64,000 nt of DNA, taken from the NCBI RefSeq assembly GCF_004354985.1, contig NZ_SMSK01000025.1, positions 1 through 64,000 of the forward strand, read 5' to 3'. Shown here one piece after another: positions 8,091 through 18,344 of the stretch. Both the position numbers and the translations under genes were made by a program. The DNA comes from Segetibacter sp. 3557_3 (GTDB lineage: Bacteria; Bacteroidota; Bacteroidia; Chitinophagales; Chitinophagaceae). The notes under the pieces were generated by a model. The model worked only from the letters and a program-made list of their open reading frames with translations, was not told the origin of the DNA and made no database searches. Positions within the stretch are counted from its first letter, which is position 1, and each line of letters starts with the position of its first letter.

Positions 8091-9101
8091 TTAAGGTGTT
8101 ACAGGTGAATTATGAAGGAAAAGAGGCATGCCGGCTGAGAACCCGAATTTCACCAAAAAATATTTATCATGGAAATAAATATTATAGGGATCTTCACCGT
8201 AATAACCTAGACCAGCAAAAAAACCGCCTTCTCGAAATGAGAGCGGGAACCAATGGAAGTTAATTTCGGTATTTATCCTCCTATTTAGTGTTTTACCAAG
8301 ATACCTATTTAATCCGTTGAAGATGTAGTTCACGTAGCCGTGCAGTCGGAATTGCTCTTTTCGATAAGCATAATATTCTTGGTCTGTACCTTTATCTACA
8401 AGCGACACATTTGTGATACTTCGGGCTTGAAAATCGATACCACCGCGCGTTTGGCCATAATATCCTTTCAGTTCTGAGTCTTGGGTTAGTGCCTTGCCAA
8501 TCTCAAAATGTCGTTGAAGGTACACAGATGTGTGTTTTCGCCTATTCCCGACATTATGGCCCCAATTATATCCTAAGGTCAACCAGTTTGTACTAAAATT
8601 CCCATTCCGCTCATTCCAATCACCATTAACTCTGGAAGGTCCGTCTTGACCGTTGGAATGGTGGCTTGCTGAAAAGTCTACAAACTTGTATTCGTCCATG
8701 TCGGCGTCAACTCGGTAAAATATCTTTATAGTAGGGATATAACTGGGTGTACGAATTGGATATGAGCTGTCTGTGAACATACGTGCCAATACTCTTATTC
8801 CTACACCTACGTTCCATCTCGTAACAACACTATTTGAAAATATATATATAGGATTTACATCGGCAGTAAACAAGTATTTTCTGCCTGAAAAGATTTCACC
8901 AAATGGTGCAAACTTTGAAAAGTGTTGTAATTCTTTATAGAGTCCAGCCATTTCAAAATTTTTATAATATGGCGTGAATCTGGGGTCGATTGTCGTGCTC
9001 AAAGTACTATCAGTTGTTTTTAAAAGTACCTGTCCATGTAAGTTTGTCAGGCCTATTAGAAATAAAATCAACCAAGTGAAACAAGTAGTTTTCGTTTTCA
9101 T
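8091..9101 (-). CDS. Phospholipase A-like outer-membrane protein
   Basis: The product is 336 aa with a signal peptide (MKTKTTCFTWLILFLIGLTNLHGQ). HHSNGQDGPSRVNGDWNER at residues 147-165 matches the OMPLA active-site block 'HDSNGRSDPTSRSWNR': H147 and S149 correspond to the catalytic His/Ser and N163 to the catalytic Asn, with a two-residue insertion between. Alternating aromatic strands (FSTNWLTLGYNWGH, LHGYVNYIFNGLN, INTEINFHWFPLS, YFLVKFGFSAGMPLFL) fit a beta-barrel. It would hydrolyse phospholipids in the outer membrane, possibly after envelope damage. It is intact among pseudogenes. It might be a non-enzymatic barrel of the same fold, but the active-site match argues against that. Confidence 0.65.
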   Translation of the reverse strand: MKTKTTCFTWLILFLIGLTNLHGQVLLKTTDSTLSTTIDPRFTPYYKNFEMAGLYKELQHFSKFAPFGEIFSGRKYLFTADVNPIYIFSNSVVTRWNVGVGIRVLARMFTDSSYPIRTPSYIPTIKIFYRVDADMDEYKFVDFSASHHSNGQDGPSRVNGDWNERNGNFSTNWLTLGYNWGHNVGNRRKHTSVYLQRHFEIGKALTQDSELKGYYGQTRGGIDFQARSITNVSLVDKGTDQEYYAYRKEQFRLHGYVNYIFNGLNRYLGKTLNRRINTEINFHWFPLSFREGGFFAGLGYYGEDPYNIYFHDKYFLVKFGFSAGMPLFLHNSPVTP

Positions 9102-10135
9102 CTGAATTTTAGTTATTTGATGTTTGCTGGCTAGTATCAGCTTTCTAACATAGATCTATTATGACCCAAACGCGTATTCTCTGTCGAAGAATTTAAAGGC
9201 ATGGGCCGAATGAGCACATTGTTGTGATAGTCGCCCATTGTGATACGAGTTTTGCTACCAAGTATTTCCCTCATAATTGGCGTTCTTCGATCAGTAGCTT
9301 TGGTGCTTTCCGTGAGTTAGTCTGCTCATCTGCCCCTTGTCAGAAAATTCTTTTAGAAATAGATTCGAGCTACTTTGGCGAAAGTTCAGCCGTTCATATT
9401 GAGTGACAAAACATAACCTGCCTCTAAAGAAACCGCAGATTTGGCTCGTGCTGATTTCAGTTCATCCGTTCGATCGAAATCTTGGTAACTCCGGATAATT
9501 ACTAGATGAATTTATACTTACAAACACAAACTAACAACTAATTACACCTTTTTTTTATTAAGCCTTTTTCGTTTGTCAAACTCCTAAAAACGTTGAGATA
9601 TTTCGGCGGATAACTGTCGCCTAAGCTAGGCATTAAAGTCGCATTTCGGTTCTGCAGCCAAGAATTTTCGAAATAACTGTAGTGATTGCAATGGAAGTGG
9701 TGCGATCTATTGGAGTGAAGCAATCTTTGTGATTTTATAATAGCTTTCGTGGAGTTGTCGCTTCTGTCTGATACGGTGTTCAAAAAAGAGCTCTGGGCTT
9801 CCAATTAACGCGGTTGTTACATCATCTTTTCGCTCGCGACTTCGCGCGTAACTGCTCTCATTTTTACAAAAGTGTACAGGATAGCAGTTCCAAAAATTGC
9901 TTCATGGGATTAATGGTCTGCTCATTAATACATTCCAGATGAATGGCTTCAGAATAGGCCATCTCGGAGCATTTCGGTCCGGTGTCTTCAGGGTCGCAGA
10001 ACGTTGTTTGACCGCTTCGCAGGTCGGCTGTACCGTGCAGGACAAAGGTACATTATTTCAGTAATCGATGCCTTAATTGTATGTCTTCTTAATTGATAAC
10101 TTCAAGTTCACTGTAGGAAACGGGAGCCGCTATCG
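9102..10135. other. Gene-poor stretch
   Basis: About 1 kb without a convincing gene. Short frames (9224-9406 plus, 9538-9804 minus) lack recognisable motifs. A perfect TACCTTTG (minus strand, 10042-10049) resembles a Bacteroidota -7 box, but no -33 partner or gene follows it convincingly. Confidence 0.4.
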
Positions 10136-11209
10136 TCAAATTTGTCCACCTGCTATCACATTTCTGTTTCTCAAGCTACTCTCTGAGCTAATCGTTGAAA
10201 CAATGAAAGATACCTTGAATATTTCCTTGAATACCAGCCCAACTGATGCTTGGCCCAATATGAAACTTTTGTTACTTATACCTAAGTTATTTTTAAAAAC
10301 CTCAGTTCCAGAAACACTATTTATATTGAAATTTGCAAAGAATCTTAAAAGGTTGTTATCGAGCGCAGCATCACCGTAAAAATCAATCCCAAAGATCCCG
10401 CTGCCAGCCCACTTATCGGTTTTTGTTCCAAAAACAGGAATGTCAGCTGCTCCTTTTGCAACTAGCCTAGAGATTAAATTGTATTGATCATCCCGAGAAT
10501 GAACGTAAGCGAGCGGGTATTCCAAGCTTATTACGGTATTTCCTCCATAGTTTACTAAACGTTAATATGCTTCTTCGTGCTTTTCTTTCGTTTCGTCAGC
10601 TTGATTGCTATTTGAGATCATAGTGCCAAGGCTCACCCTGACAAAGGACAAGTTTCCGCTAACAATTTCTGAAAATAGTGACCCTGAGTTATTCCCAAAA
10701 CTTACTCCTGCATTTGTCAATGCTCTAAACCTGTTTCCACCATTAGCATAAACCATGTCAAAAAACGCCCTTGATCTCTGCTTTCCAAAATTCAGTAAGT
10801 TAATTCGTTTGTATTCGATGAAGTCATTTACGTATATTCGATATAGACTATCCTCTTTGAGTTTTAATAAATCAATCTCGACTTTTAGGCCAGAAACCTT
10901 TTTATATGCTGCGCTTCGCTGTTCAGCACTACTTGTCAGGCTATCTTCGTCCATCTTTGCATTCTGACTGTTCAGGAGATTGATAACTTCTTGCTCCTTA
11001 CTTTTACGTTCAATCCTAGTTGCGCGCCACTCGATACTTTCTGGATTTACAAAATATACTACATCTCCACTTTTGGTCGTATCACGCGACGGAACAGATA
11101 CTGAGAAGGTTTTACTAATTGGTATCTTAAAATCTTAAAATTAGCCGTTTGGGCTAAATTTCTGAATGAAATAAAGAAAAAAAGGTCGTAGGATTGATAG
11201 TGATTTCAT
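10136..11209 (-). pseudogene. Pseudogene of an exported hypothetical protein (poly-T slip, 8-bp duplication, nonsense)
   Basis: Reading from ATG 11207-11209 gives MKSLSILRPFF; a one-base slip in a poly-T run then moves the signal peptide end to the next frame (ISFRNLAQTANFK). An exact duplication of TTTTAAGA (about 11130-11150) returns the frame to IPISKTFSVSVPSRDTTKSGDVVYFVNPESIEW. The coding sequence then continues to HEEAY, a TAA at 10562-10564 that replaces a likely CAA, and RLVNYGGNTVISLEYPLAYVH to the stop near 10136. The middle is a coiled, lysine/glutamate-rich segment (EVINLLNSQNAKMDEDSL, VSGLKVEIDLLKLKEDSLY), and the end looks like beta strands. The original function is not recognised. 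At least three independent lesions are present. Confidence 0.7.
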
Positions 11210-11440
11210 GGTAATTAATTTAGATTAATAGATTATTGGTTGTTTACAATTACAAAAAGGAAACAATTGGTTGATGGCTATATTGTTTCGAAGGCTGTGA
11301 AACGCTACACCATAACACCATCTTGAATACTTCTTTACTTTCCATTCAACGATAACGCTTGATCAAAGTTTTAAAAGTAATTCTCTGATAAAGGTAGAAG
11401 GCATAGATTAGCTAGAAAATACCTATCTATAGGTATTTGG

Positions 11441-13361
11441 ATGGCAATTGGAAATAATTGTAATTCGACAGACAATTCTTTAGTCGTGGGCAAAAAAACT
11501 CTTATATTATTACTTTGTTTTTCTTGTACGATAAGCGTGCGCCCGCAGCAAGTCGTTGAATATGATGGCCACACCAGATTACCCGTAAGCAAGAGTCTTA
11601 GCTGGTATGAGGACACGACGGGAACACTTACGCCGCAGCAAGCGGTTCAATACCTTTCAAAATAAGTTTAAATTGTGGTCAGGAGGCATTACCTTCAACA
11701 AAGGCGTGTCAAAGCACATTTTTTGGCTGCACTTCGCTCTAGAAAATGTTTCCAATACGGCTACCATAGCTATTTTGAGGATCAACTCGAGCGTTGACAG
11801 CGTCTTGCTTTACGAAACAGATACTCTCTCTAACCCCATTCTTTTGTTCGCAACCAGTCGTTACCTTCCTTTTGAAAATCGACCTTTCCCATTTCGAACC
11901 CCAGCTTTCCCTGTGAAGTTGAATCTCAATGAAACCAAAGGTTTGTTTTTGAAAGTTGATAATCGAAACCGTGGTTTGTATCTTCCCATGTATATTGAAT
12001 ACTCTGACAAACTCTTGCGGACCGAGAACAAACGATATTTAGTGTATGGTGTTTATTTTGGTATTTTTCTGTTTATCGTTTTGTTCAACGTTTTTTTGTT
12101 TGTGTCACTCAAAGACAGGATACATCTGTGGTACGCGGCCTATGTACTATCAGCAATAATGTTTATGATTCAGGATGAGCGCTTCGATTTAGACTTGTTT
12201 CCGAACACATGGATCCGGTATCTCGAAAATCTATGGGTGCCTCCCTTTTCGTTACTAATGATTGGTACTGGGATGTTGGTGATGCAGCTATTTGTCGGAC
12301 AAAACAGAAACAATAGCCGCCTTTATTTTCCAATCAGGATTGTGATTTACACTTGTTTTTCCTTGTCGCTGACCATCTTTGTTCTATCTGCGTTTGATCC
12401 TAAGTATGTTCTTTATCCATTAAAAGAGCTTTACCATGTTACTGATATAATATTTCCGATATCGATGATTTTCCTTATCGCCGCGTTGATCGAAAGAATA
12501 AGAAATGGAGAACGGATAGCGGTTTATTACCTCATCGCTGTTTTATTTATGCTAATCGGAGCATTAAACTTCTATCTAAACCACCTTGGTGTTCTCAACG
12601 TCAACTTGCTGAAGCCTAATGGTGTCGTAGTTGGTCTTGCCTTTGAAGTTATCTTTCTTAGTTTTCTACTTACAATTCGCTACAACAATTTAAGACGCGA
12701 AAAGGAATTTCTTAAGGCTACTCAACAGCAACACTTAGCGGACGCAATGATTAAATCTCAAGAAAATGAACGCTGCCGTCTGGCAAAGGATCTGCACGAC
12801 GGTGTAGGAAGCGCATTAACTGGTATCAGCTTATTAGCACAAAATTATTTTTCAAAAGATGTTGCGCAAAATCCTCAAGAAAAACAGTTCAGGAGTTTAT
12901 TGCTGGAGAGTGTCAGCCAAACCTCACAGGAAATTCGTAATATTAGCCATGACCTCATGCCGAAAGACCTGGAAGTTAGTGGCCTGATAGCAAGCATCAG
13001 TAATCTAGTCGATCTACATAACCTTAACAATGACAATACACAATTTGACTTTATACACCGTGGCCTGATTGACAACATTGATAAAAGGACACAAATTGAG
13101 GTCTACCGTGTAGTAAAGGAGCTGTGCCAGAACGTCGTTAAGCATGCCGCTGCCAGCAAAGCCACGATCCAATGTTTGCTGTTTGATGAGCGTTTGGAGT
13201 TAATTGTTGAGGATAATGGAAAGGGATTGCAACCTACCTTGATTAGAGAGGGTATAGGTATTCAGAACGTCAAATCGAGGATCGCTTATTTGCGCGGGAA
13301 GCTTACTGTTGATAGTAGTATAAAAGGAACAACCTTTTTAATCGAAATCCCACTTCATTGA
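11441..13361 (+). pseudogene. 7TM-DISM sensor histidine kinase with N-terminal frameshift
   Basis: The N-terminus (ATG 11441) has a signal-like TLILLLCFSCTISVRPQ and YDGHTRLPVSKSLSWYED, then ends at a stop near 11665. One frame over, FQNKFKLWSGGITFNKGVSKHIFWLHFAL continues the same 7TMR-DISMED2 sensor domain. Seven membrane segments follow (GVYFGIFLFIVLFNVFLFVSL to VGLAFEVIFLSFLLTI), then a coiled linker, a HisKA_3 dimer helix with ENERCRLAKDLHDGVGSALTGISLL (phospho-acceptor His in DLHDG), and a NarX/DesK-type ATPase domain (ELCQNVVKHAAASKA, EDNGKGL, GIGIQNVKSRIAYLRGKL). The frameshift near 11655 separates the signal peptide from the rest, so a normal membrane sensor is unlikely. The stop abuts the regulator gene. 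Confidence 0.85.
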
Positions 13362-14017
13362 ATGACTAACTACAAAATTGTAGTCGCGGATGATCATCTC
13401 CTTATGAGCGACGGACTCTCTATGCTCGTAACCGATAATAATTTGGGCACTGTTGTAGCAAAAGCACAAAATGGCAAGCAGCTGCTTGAAATTCTCAATT
13501 CACATAAAATTGATATGATCCTTATTGACGTCGATATGCCGCTCGTCGATCGCTTGAAGGCGGCTGAAATCATAAGAAGTCGCTATCCTTCAATCAAGAT
13601 TTTAGTTGTAACTCAGCATAACAGCATTGAATTAATGAAAAAATTTGAATTACTCGGTGTGGAAGGTTACTTACTCAAATCTTGTGACCGCATGCAGCTG
13701 ATTGAGGCTATTCAAAAGATTAAGGGTGGCGAAAAAGATTTCCCATTTTTACAAATTTAATCAGAAAAAGGCGTTTTGATAGCCCATATCTCATGTTAAG
13801 AGAGAAATATGCACTTTCGGACCGTGAATGCGAGATTATTGCGCTGATCGCAATGGGACTTACGAGTGAACAGATTAGTGAGAGGCTATTTTTAAGCAAG
13901 TTTACGGTCGATACCCACCGTAAAAACATTGGCAGAAAGACGGGAGCTAGTAACCCGGCTTTGATTATAAAATTTGCTTTTGAGAACAATATCACGGGTG
14001 AACATCTGAACAGCTAA
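13362..14017 (+). pseudogene. NarL/LuxR-type response regulator, frameshifted between domains
   Basis: The receiver domain (13362-13760) has VVADDHLLMSDG, the phospho-acceptor Asp in MILIDVDMP, and the Lys in GYLLKSC. It ends prematurely at FPFLQI. One frame over, FTNLIRKRRFDSPYLMLREKYALSDRECEIIALIAMGLTSEQISERLFLSKFTVDTHRKNIGRKTGA gives an intact LuxR HTH. The break lies in a run of five T at about 13745-13749, as if one T were lost. The ATG follows the kinase TGA directly, so the two formed a bicistronic two-component system. Both partners now carry a frameshift. The free receiver domain or HTH might still be made but would not be phospho-controlled. Confidence 0.85.
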
Positions 14018-14839
14018 CTTTCAGGTTGAATCTGTCACAAGTAGTGTTCTTGCTGTTTGTCGTATCATATCAAATGTCTGACATATTTGAGTAAAACCAG
14101 GTCTACGATGATGTCTATGGTTGAGCCAGGCTTTCAGGGGAATATGGAACGCAGAGATTCCAGAAAGTTTAGACTATATCAACGGATCCGATAGTCCGTA
14201 TGCTTCACTGGACAATTGTCACGTGGTGATTGGATTGATTGCGCACAGACAGCTGTGGGGCAGGTTCCTAGGTATTGTTTATTCGGTGGAACAAGGGTTT
14301 TTAAAGATCAGAACTTGTCGTAACAGAATGCTTCAACTTTCACAGTTAGCTAAAATCTTGTAGACAAACGTGTGAACACTTTTCGGAATATAGATAATAT
14401 AACATTGAAGTACCTGAAGCGTGGGGCGTAGATATGAACTGCAATTCGCTACCGGATGGTCGTTGTCCCTGAGTCAATTTTGTTGATTGAAAGCCATTGC
14501 GCTTTCCAAAGGTTTGGGCCCTTGTCAAACTGTAATGCGGGATTATGGCTGAGCGTACTTGGTTTTTGATTCTGTAATTTTTCGCCCCCCCTTATTGCAA
14601 GAGCCGGTGAATGCTACTAGTCTGGCAGTAGGTATTGCAGGGGTGTTTTGAAGCTGTTTTTAGCTATGACATTCGCTATAATAAGCGGTCGTTTGTCTTG
14701 TTAACGAGTACAGCCTTCTACCAGAGGGTTTTAGCTTTTGCAGGGTACTTAAGAATGTTTACAAATTGTAGTTTTTTTTTTCTATTTTGGTATTGCGTTG
14801 CAGGTTAATCGATACAAAAAAGGTGAGTGATTCGGTGAG

Positions 14840-14898
14840 TTGGAACCTTGAATCCCACAAAGTTCAATACTGACGTGGCTTTCACGTTAAGGTTCCAA
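14840..14898. repeat. Nested inverted repeat
   Basis: TTGGAACCTT (14840-14849) is perfectly repeated in inverse as AAGGTTCCAA (14889-14898). Inside lies a second stem, ACGTG (14873-14877) and CACGT (14883-14887). This could be a structured RNA element just upstream of the terminator at 14931. The segment GGTTCCAATCCC looks like a tRNA T-loop but does not form a proper T-stem. Confidence 0.4.
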
Positions 14899-14930
14899 TC
14901 CCTTAGTCTCCGCAAAACATAAACTTCTTA

Positions 14931-14963
14931 TAAAGCCCGCGACGGAATCAGTCGCGGGCTTTA
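14931..14963. terminator. Intrinsic terminator hairpin
   Basis: TAAAGCCCGCGAC (14931-14943) and GTCGCGGGCTTTA (14951-14963) form a perfect 13-bp stem with a 7-base loop. The flanks AAAACATAA/TTATGTTTT extend the symmetry. It can work in both directions. No gene is visible directly upstream on either strand, so the terminated transcript may be a short non-coding RNA. Confidence 0.75.
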
Positions 14964-15926
14964 TGTTTTATAAGGGTTAAACATATCTAATAGGAAAATC
15001 CTTAATGCATTGACAATGCTGAATAGAAACCAACGTCACCATCAACTTCGGGGCATTTACTCCTTTCAATTTTTTAATTTGTTTAGGCAGTTCCACATAA
15101 GCTCAAGCATGTCAAGTTCAAACACTAAATGGGGCAACTTGCAATCAGGGTTTAAGCACCACATAGCGATGTTTATAAGAAGGGGAGACGATGAGTTACA
15201 AATACGGCTTAGCGAATTATATTTCCATGTCGCTCGTGCACATTACTTGCATGACCCGTCCACTGGGTTCCTTTGTTATAATTGAATGTCCTATAAGCAA
15301 CTTGCGCTATTCCGCCTGACCACTACCATAAACTGAGTCGATAGAGCGGGTCACTGGATCTCTAAATGAAATCGCATTTGTTAACGCAACTTGCATCAGG
15401 GTGATGTGAGCTAATGCAATCGTTGGCTAAGGACATAATGCCATTTCCCGTTCTCCTTAGTTTTTAGAAGTACAATCCGACAAATCGAAGACCTGATTAA
15501 CTTATTGGCCATCCCGTCCCCAAACGTTCCTTTATAAGACCCGCCTTAGCTGCACATCAACCTACGTTCACACCCTTTAAGCGTTACAGGAGGCAACAGG
15601 TTGGTTGCAACTCCTGATAAGCTGGCGATTCCTCCCCGTCATATGATTGGTGTTGATAGAGGGTAGCATCTAAGCATCCTTTAAGTTGTCCAACCACTTA
15701 CACCACCTCCCTTGATTAAAGCTCCAGGCCACTTGCCTTTTACCGGCCAGCCTTAACCCAATTGTTCAAATGATTATGCTGAAATTTTTGTTCAATCCAC
15801 GCTGCAATCCGGTCCTTTTCTGCTCAACAGCCTATTGAATTGCTGATAAATCCCGAAATGTGGTGATTGACACAACGGTCTGCTTTTTGTAAAACGCTTA
15901 ACTTAGTTTTTTACCCATACGACCGG

Positions 15927-18344
15927 ATGCAAATGCTCGAAAAACCAGCCTCACTTGATGCGCTAACAATCCTAAACAACATCCCCGGATGCCACCTGTT
16001 CCTGCTTCCCGACGCACCCCGTTTTACCATCGCCGGCGCTACCAATGAATACCTGGAAATAACTTATCTCAACAGGCATGAGGCAATCGGCCAGGGTGTT
16101 TTCGAAACCCTTTCTGATGACCCTGATAATCCCGCTGCAACCGGGGTCAAAAGCCTTTCGGCTTCGCTTTCTTATGTCAGGGAGCATAAATTGGAGCATC
16201 GAATGGACGATCAGCGCTATGATATCTTTAACCCCGTATCGGGCGAATTTGAGATCCGCGTGTGGAGCCCTATCAACAAACCTGTGTTTGATCAGGAAGG
16301 CAACGTTCAATACATCGTTCATACGGTAAGGGACATTACTGAAAAGGTGCAGCTGCGCGAAGAAGGCAGAATAACCGGCCAAAAACTACAGGAAAGTAAA
16401 AGCGTTCTTCGCAACATGATGGAGCAGGCACCAGTTGCTATGCTGTTGTCGACAGGCGACGACGTGCTTATTGAAAATGTAAATGCTTCGATGTTGCAGC
16501 TGATGAACAAAAGCTCAGCTGAAGAAGTGCTTGGAAAAACAATGTTGGAAGCGATGCCTGAACTAGCCGGGCAGGAAGCATACCAACGGGTGCTCAACGT
16601 ACGGTTATCCGGTATTCCATATGCCGGTCTTGAACAACCCGTTAACTTACTCATCAACGGTTTAATTGAAATCAGGTATTTCAACTTCTCCTGCACCCCT
16701 GTGCTTGAAAGTGGTGAGATCACGGGGGTTCTGCATGTTGCTGTGGACGTTACCCTGCAGGTGACAACACGAAAGGAAATTGAAACCGCGAAAGCCGAAA
16801 TTGAACGGCAGAAACGGCTTTATGAAACCATAAACAGCGCTACGCCGGACCTCATTTATGTGTTTGATCTTGCATACCACTTTACCTACGCCAACAAGGC
16901 TTTGCTGGAAATGTGGGGAAAAACCTGGGAGATGGCTATCGGGAAAGGACTCCGTGCAAATGGCTATGAAGAGTGGCATGCCCAAATGCACGAAAAGGAA
17001 ATTGATTATGTCAGCAGCACAAAGACGTCTATCCGTGGGCAGGTTTCTTTTCCTCACGCCGTACTCGGCAAACGAATATATGACTACATATTTGTGCCTG
17101 TACTTAATGCAGAAGGTGACGTGGAAGCAGTAGCGGGAACCACCCGCGACATTACTGAACTAAAAAAGGCAGAAGAACTGCTTAAAGAACGCGAGCGCCA
17201 TTTGCGCACCCTTATCATGCAGGCACCAACAGCGATGTGCTTTATGCTTGGCCCTGATCATGTTGTTGATATAGCCAACGACCACATTATAAAACTCTGG
17301 GGTAAGCCAAAGGAAGCCGTAATGAATAAACCCATTTTCGAGGGTTTGCCTGATGCAAAGGACCAGGGACTTGAAAAAATTCTTGCCAACGTATATGCAA
17401 CTGGTGAAACGTTTCGTGGTACCGAACACCGGGTTGAGCTGGTTCGGAATGGCCAACTGGATATCACTTACCAGAACTTCGTGTATGAACCTTACCGGGA
17501 TTCGGAGGAGAAAATCTTAGGTATTATTGCCATTACCACCGATGTCACCGACCAGGTGATGGCACGTAGAAAGATTGAGGAAATCGTGGCCCAACGCACA
17601 ATGGAGCTTGCACAGGTTAATGAGTCCTTGCAACACATTAACAAGGAGCTTCAACGATCCAATCAGAACCTTGAAGAGTTCGCGCACGCGGCATCTCATG
17701 ATTTAAAAGAACCGATCCGTAAAATACATTTCTTTACGCACCGGTTGAAAGAACAACTGAGCGCCCGCCTGGAGGAGTCCGAACTAAGGTCCTTTAACCG
17801 GATTGAAAATGCCACCGAGCGTATGGGAAATTTAATCGACGACCTGCTTTTGTACTCTCATGTAAGCCAACGCCCTCATCAACGTGAAGCTGTCGATCTC
17901 AACGACAAAGTAAAAAGGGTTTTGGAAGACCTTGAACTGGATATCGAGGAGAAAGGCGCAACCATAGTGCTCGGAAAGTTGCCCATAGTGGAAGGCAACA
18001 AAAGGCAATTGCAGCAATTGTTTCAAAACCTCATCAGCAATGCGCTTAAATATAGCAAGGCGGATGTTCGGCCTCAAATAGAATTAATTTCTAGCTTAAG
18101 TACAAACGACGGAAAACCTTTTCACCGGATAGCAGTAAAAGATAACGGCATTGGCTTCCAACCGGAATATGCTAACAAAATCTTCCACATGTTTACCCGG
18201 CTGCATGGCAAAAATGAATATAGCGGAACGGGTGTCGGATTATCTATTGTAAAAAAGGTAGTGGAAAACCACGATGGCTATATTGTTGCCGAAAGCACTC
18301 CGGGAAAAGGTGCTGTTTTTAGTGTATTCCTGCCCGTGCATTAA
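15927..18344 (+). CDS. Soluble multi-PAS sensor histidine kinase
   Basis: About 805 aa. The start at ATG 15927 (MQMLEKPASLDAL) aligns with the N-termini of its paralogues at 44334 and 50597; a TTG at 15867 would add 20 unlike residues. Four PAS-like domains follow: roughly residues 10-130 (GCHLFLLPDAPRFTIAGATNEYLEI), 150-275, 290-415 and 420-560 (APTAMCFMLGPDHVVDIANDHIIKLWGK). A coiled linker leads to the HisKA domain with the phospho-acceptor His591 in FAHAASHDLKEPIRK, then N box NLISNALKYS, G1 DNGIGF and G2 GTGVGLSI. There is no membrane segment or signal peptide, so it senses something in the cytosol. No response regulator is adjacent. Confidence 0.9.
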   Translation: MQMLEKPASLDALTILNNIPGCHLFLLPDAPRFTIAGATNEYLEITYLNRHEAIGQGVFETLSDDPDNPAATGVKSLSASLSYVREHKLEHRMDDQRYDIFNPVSGEFEIRVWSPINKPVFDQEGNVQYIVHTVRDITEKVQLREEGRITGQKLQESKSVLRNMMEQAPVAMLLSTGDDVLIENVNASMLQLMNKSSAEEVLGKTMLEAMPELAGQEAYQRVLNVRLSGIPYAGLEQPVNLLINGLIEIRYFNFSCTPVLESGEITGVLHVAVDVTLQVTTRKEIETAKAEIERQKRLYETINSATPDLIYVFDLAYHFTYANKALLEMWGKTWEMAIGKGLRANGYEEWHAQMHEKEIDYVSSTKTSIRGQVSFPHAVLGKRIYDYIFVPVLNAEGDVEAVAGTTRDITELKKAEELLKERERHLRTLIMQAPTAMCFMLGPDHVVDIANDHIIKLWGKPKEAVMNKPIFEGLPDAKDQGLEKILANVYATGETFRGTEHRVELVRNGQLDITYQNFVYEPYRDSEEKILGIIAITTDVTDQVMARRKIEEIVAQRTMELAQVNESLQHINKELQRSNQNLEEFAHAASHDLKEPIRKIHFFTHRLKEQLSARLEESELRSFNRIENATERMGNLIDDLLLYSHVSQRPHQREAVDLNDKVKRVLEDLELDIEEKGATIVLGKLPIVEGNKRQLQQLFQNLISNALKYSKADVRPQIELISSLSTNDGKPFHRIAVKDNGIGFQPEYANKIFHMFTRLHGKNEYSGTGVGLSIVKKVVENHDGYIVAESTPGKGAVFSVFLPVH

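Larger units (their letters stand above)
14018..15926. other. Long intergenic stretch at the right edge of the decayed region
   Basis: About 1.9 kb without a recognisable gene. Short frames (14121-14363, 15010-15285) show no family features. It holds two hairpins listed separately (14840-14898 and 14931-14963), a C-run at 14584-14590, and an imperfect hairpin CAGGAGGCAAC...GTTGCAACTCCTG at 15587-15616. It may be the junction between an inserted region and the core chromosome, but no attachment repeat could be shown. Confidence 0.4.

Noticed and set aside
11607-11665. ATG at 11607 as the true start of the kinase
   Set aside because: The first 16 residues (MRTRREHLRRSKRFNT) are an out-of-frame reading of the conserved SWYEDTTGTLTPQQAVQ segment; the natural start with signal peptide is at 11441 in the other frame.
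14886-14913. tRNA 3' end (GGTTCCAATCCC...GTCTCCGCA) as an integration site
   Set aside because: The T-stem does not pair with a 7-base loop, no matching acceptor or anticodon arm is found upstream, and the motif is explained by the inverted repeat at 14840-14898.
16662-17057. 131-aa minus-strand frame and similar long antisense frames under the PAS kinases
   Set aside because: They are shadows of the strongly coding plus-strand kinase gene.
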